Below, in pieces: positions 4,853 to 7,081 of a stretch of 7,081 nucleotides of DNA; positions within the stretch are counted from its first letter, which is position 1; every line of letters starts with the position of its first letter. The position numbers were made by a program, and so were the translations under genes. The stretch is from assembly GCA_951800155.1 (NCBI GenBank), contig CATOJL010000072.1, forward strand, positions 1-7,081, read 5' to 3'. The notes beneath the pieces were generated by a model that worked only from the letters and a program-made list of their open reading frames with translations, was not told where the DNA came from and did no database searches. This DNA is from an uncultured Bacilli bacterium (GTDB lineage Bacteria; Bacillota_I; Bacilli_A; RF39; UBA660).

Positions 4853-6091
4853 TTAAAACTCCCTTTCCCAATCTTTTTCGTGGCAGAAATGCAATTTTTG
4901 ATTGATTTCATCCTCTTTTGAGGTGTCTTTGCAAATTTCCTCTACATCTTTCCTATTATAAAAATCATGATTGTAATAGTCAATTACTTCATTTGTTACA
5001 ATGTCCTTTTCTTTTTCAGTACCTAGATGCAAGATTTTACGAAACATGAATTTTAAAGTTTGTAGAATATGGTGTAAGAGAGTATGCAAAGAATTGTTTT
5101 CTTGTTGTAATTTCTCATTTTGATGTTTTAGGTTATTTACTTCATATTGAATATTCTGTTTTTCCTTTTCTAAATCTTTATAGTTTTTGGTATAAGTATA
5201 TAATTCATGATACAAAGCCATTGTTTTAGGTGTTTCTTCAATAACCGCTTTTGCCTGTTTCATAAATTTTTCAACTTCATAAAAAGTGTCTTTATCCATT
5301 TGTACTTTATTACCAATGACTTTATACTTTCGATTATTGATTTTAGTAGTAAGTGAATCATAGATACTTGTTAAGCAACATTCTTGTTGTTCTAATCTTC
5401 TATCTTGTTTTCGAGTCATTTTTTTCATTTCTTTCATAGAAAGATGTATATTATCACTATTTTTGATACCTCTTTGTAAATCAAAGCCATTTTTAACCAT
5501 TCTATCGTGGTATCTGTCTTGTAATTCACTTAAATGGATTTTATCTTTAATAAACTGTTTTTTACTAATGCTATATTTTTCTGTATTGGTTCTTTTATCC
5601 AATTTACGAACTAGTGGTACAACAACACAATGGAGATGTGGTGTTTTCTCATCCATGTGGACAGTAGCATGCAATACCTGTTCTTTGGTATATCCTAAAT
5701 CTTGATAGACAAAATCCATACAAGTATTTGCCCATCTGATAATTTCCTCTTTCCTCATATCTTTAAAAAAGGATTTATCACTTGTAAATAGTAACTCATC
5801 TGCCACTACACTTTTGGAATCATTTACCATATCACGAAAAGATTTTTGTCTTTCTTTTCGTGTTGTTTTCATTTTTTCCTCATGTTCTTTCTTATATTCT
5901 TTTGTAATTTCATAGAATTGTTTTACATATCTATTATTACAAGAAACAATATCAATATTGTCTTTGCTTAATTCCAATCGAATATTAGGATTACTTTTAT
6001 AGGCTTGCTTCTCACGTTTGTTATGGCTACCAATTTGGGCTAGATCGGAAAGTGTTTGAATTGGCTCACTTCTAAAAATCGCATAACTCAT
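4853..6091 (-). CDS. MobV-family (Mob/Pre) relaxase (412 aa)
   Basis: A plasmid mobilization relaxase: it nicks one strand at oriT, stays bound to the 5' end and leads it to a recipient through a helper conjugation machine. Motif I is SHNKREKQ (H23, N24, R26; family pattern HNxR, with H proposed as the nucleophile in pMV158 MobM), followed by NPNI. Motif III is HMDEKTPHLH (145-154), the metal-binding HxDExTPHxH. A LFTSDKSFF segment (101-109) and KNGFDLQRGIKNSD also match the family. The C-terminal half (about 300-350) is a coiled coil (KEKQNIQYEVNNLKHQNEKL), usual for MobV dimerisation. Length is normal. ATG 6091 has a GGGAG site eight bases upstream. It lies 38 bp after the replication-like gene, with which it is probably co-transcribed. 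No coupling protein is encoded here, so the element is mobilizable, not self-transmissible, as far as the window shows. Confidence 0.93.
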   Translation of the reverse strand: MSYAIFRSEPIQTLSDLAQIGSHNKREKQAYKSNPNIRLELSKDNIDIVSCNNRYVKQFYEITKEYKKEHEEKMKTTRKERQKSFRDMVNDSKSVVADELLFTSDKSFFKDMRKEEIIRWANTCMDFVYQDLGYTKEQVLHATVHMDEKTPHLHCVVVPLVRKLDKRTNTEKYSISKKQFIKDKIHLSELQDRYHDRMVKNGFDLQRGIKNSDNIHLSMKEMKKMTRKQDRRLEQQECCLTSIYDSLTTKINNRKYKVIGNKVQMDKDTFYEVEKFMKQAKAVIEETPKTMALYHELYTYTKNYKDLEKEKQNIQYEVNNLKHQNEKLQQENNSLHTLLHHILQTLKFMFRKILHLGTEKEKDIVTNEVIDYYNHDFYNRKDVEEICKDTSKEDEINQKLHFCHEKDWEREF

Positions 6092-6129
6092 GGTTCAATC
6101 TCCCATAATTCAATCTCTTGTGTTATTTT

Positions 6130-6777
6130 TCATAAATTACTTTCCAAAGCACTTTTGAAATAGCCATATTGATTGGTGATAATTTCGCCATTTTCATCTA
6201 ATCCTTTATTTGATTTCCATTTTTGAATAATATAGTTCACTGCCATAATCACTTCTCGGTATTCGTATTCTTCTAACATTTCATTAATAAAATTGTCATA
6301 TTTATAAAGTTCTAAATCATCTTCTCTTAAATATTTTTTAACAATTAATTCTAATGTAATGGGATTGAAGTGTTTATCTACTTTATCTATTTGTTTTTTC
6401 GTATTTATTTCATTTGTATTTATTTGTAGGTCATCTTGGGTATTCGCAATATCTGTATGTGGATTATGGGCATGCGGTACTTGGATTGTTGGATATTCAT
6501 AGATAGAATAGTTATAACCAAATTGTCCTTTTTCGTTTTGAGTACGTTCTCTCATCAAATAACGGTATGCTTCTAATTCATGAAGAGTAGTGCGAATGGC
6601 TCTAATGTTTTCTTTACTTACCTTACATAATCCATTCATAGAATAATCCCAATCATCAGGTAAACTTAGCATGAATGATAGTAATCCTTTTGCTTTATAT
6701 GAAAGATTTTTATCACGTAAATGATAATTACTCATAACGGTATAATTTTTATCTTTGTTAATTCTAAAAACTGACAT
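6130..6777 (-). CDS. Winged-helix replication-initiator-like protein (215 aa)
   Basis: Resembles the helix-turn-helix replication or replisome-organizer proteins common in Firmicute ICEs and plasmids. The N terminus, FRINKDKNYTVMSNYHLRDK, NLSYKAKGLLSFMLSLPDDWD and GLCKVSKENIRAIRTTLHEL (residues ~4-68), is the conserved winged-helix start of that group, with a wing near RERTQNEKGQFGYNYSIYEYP. A low-complexity linker (~96-132, many N/H/T/Q) leads to a C-terminal helical domain (VIMAVNYIIQKWKSN...NQYGYFKSALESNL) like the tail of DnaD-type initiation proteins. It is shorter than the ~300-residue versions I recall. AAAGGAGGA before ATG 6777 makes the start clear. It is followed closely by the relaxase. 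It could instead be a regulator of the mob gene, as no origin was identified with certainty. Confidence 0.75.
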   Translation of the reverse strand: MSVFRINKDKNYTVMSNYHLRDKNLSYKAKGLLSFMLSLPDDWDYSMNGLCKVSKENIRAIRTTLHELEAYRYLMRERTQNEKGQFGYNYSIYEYPTIQVPHAHNPHTDIANTQDDLQINTNEINTKKQIDKVDKHFNPITLELIVKKYLREDDLELYKYDNFINEMLEEYEYREVIMAVNYIIQKWKSNKGLDENGEIITNQYGYFKSALESNL

Positions 6778-6795
6778 GAATATTCCTCCTTTTCT

Positions 6796-6833
6796 AGCAC
6801 TTATTCAGCACTTAAATTTTCTAAAATTAAGTG
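6796..6833. repeat. Repeats upstream of the replication/mobilization operon
   Basis: AGCACTTA occurs at 6796 and 6807, exactly 11 bp apart. The second copy begins an inverted repeat: CACTTAAATTTT (6809-6820) with AAAATTAAGTG (6823-6833), 11 pairs with one bulged base. It sits directly before the ribosome site of the winged-helix gene. It could be that protein's operator or binding iterons, or a relaxase control site. Confidence 0.5.
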
Positions 6834-6864
6834 TTTCAAAAAGGAATCATCCGTAATGAAGCGG

Positions 6865-6888
6865 AAAAAATCCACGGTTTTCTGTGGA
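6865..6888 (-). terminator. Rho-independent terminator, minus strand
   Basis: On the minus strand TCCACAG-AAAA-CCGTGGA (one mismatch) is followed by TTTTTTCC. It lies about 90 bases before the replication-like gene on the same strand. It either ends an upstream minus-strand transcript from beyond the window or attenuates a leader. Confidence 0.6.
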
Positions 6889-6946
6889 CTATGTTGTAAT
6901 CATATTCTTTCTAGTTCGTCCTGTTTTCCTGACCATTTAGATTTTT

Positions 6947-6974
6947 AGTTGAACTTTCAACTTCAAATATTGAA
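6947..6974. promoter_or_regulatory. Palindromic operator-like cluster
   Basis: AGTTGAA-ct-TTCAACT (6947-6962) is a perfect 7 bp inverted repeat, followed at once by TTCAA-ata-TTGAA (6962-6974). Four TTGAA/TTCAA half-sites in 28 bp suggest a regulator-binding region. No matching regulator is identified. Confidence 0.35.
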
Positions 6975-7016
6975 AAATCGCTGGAATTATAAGGGTTTCA
7001 GTGATTTTTATTTTTA
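6973..7016 (+). terminator. Strong bidirectional terminator
   Basis: AAAAATCGCTGGAA (6973-6986) pairs with TTTCAGTGATTTTT (6996-7009), 14 pairs with two G-U, around a 9-base loop. The plus strand continues ATTTTTA, giving a U-tract. On the minus strand the stem ends in its own TTTTT. No plus-strand gene precedes it in the window, so it probably insulates the element's operon from whatever lies beyond position 7081. Confidence 0.65.
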
Positions 7017-7022
7017 CAGAAA

Positions 7023-7081
7023 ATGGAGTATGAAATAAGTGATTTGATTAAAGAAGGGCAATTAGAGAAAAGAATTGTAAC
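7023..7081 (+). CDS. Possible start of a plus-strand gene cut by the window end
   Basis: ATG at 7023 opens a frame (MEYEISDLIKEGQLEKRIV) that reaches the window edge. The composition looks protein-like, and it begins right after the strong terminator. No ribosome binding site is visible (TTTACAGAAA precedes it) and no family can be recognised from 19 residues. It could also be chance. Confidence 0.22.
   Translation, partial: MEYEISDLIKEGQLEKRIV

Noticed and set aside
4729..4911. 60-residue minus-strand open frame between the relaxase and the AAA+ operon
   Set aside because: It overlaps the relaxase 3' end in another frame, runs through the promoter and terminator hairpin, and its sequence resembles no protein.
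5463..5705. Plus-strand frame of 80 residues antisense to the relaxase
   Set aside because: It lies opposite the conserved relaxase motif III region, so it is a shadow frame.

Overview
The window is very AT-rich, uses the standard genetic code (TGG for Trp, TGA only as stop) and has strong AGGAGG-type ribosome binding sites. Together with the protein families, this points to a low-GC Firmicute, most likely a gut-type Clostridia or Erysipelotrichia. The content is that of a mobilizable element (plasmid or integrative mobilizable element), not core chromosome. No rRNA, tRNA or CRISPR array is visible.

Layout. Positions 1-232 are non-coding, with short inverted repeats and 11-12 bp phased direct repeats. 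Positions 233-1250 hold a small winged-helix protein gene (minus) and a divergent XRE regulator gene (plus). Two nearly identical 19 bp palindromes sit 74 bp apart in the divergent promoter region and look like the regulator's operators. Positions 1251-1423 are a hairpin-dense spacer. Positions 1424-2853 are one complete IS3-family (IS150-type) insertion sequence, with both ends, orfA, a canonical A7 slippery site and an intact DDE orfB. Positions 2878-4744 (minus) hold an overlapping two-gene operon: an unrecognised or DUF6414-like protein followed by a compact ClpA/ClpB-like AAA+ ATPase. It has its own promoter and a terminator-like hairpin inside the leader. Positions 4853-6777 (minus) hold the mobilization/replication pair: a MobV (Mob/Pre) relaxase preceded by a winged-helix replication-initiator-like protein. 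Positions 6778-7081 hold repeats, two terminators and possibly the first codons of another plus-strand gene.

How it fits together. The winged-helix protein and relaxase would replicate or mobilize the element, and the XRE protein would control the divergent module. The AAA+/DUF6414-like pair looks like cargo: it is its own transcription unit between the mobilization genes and the regulator, a usual place for defence or other accessory genes. Its function cannot be read from sequence.

The most striking structural point is that sequence at the two outer edges of the IS, when joined, resembles a MobV origin of transfer. The right flank has TAGTGTGTTAT (the known MobV nick core is TAGTGTG/TTA) and the left flank has GCACACCTA, complementary to it. 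The IS may therefore have split the oriT. The IS has no visible target duplication, so a local deletion or rearrangement may have accompanied it.
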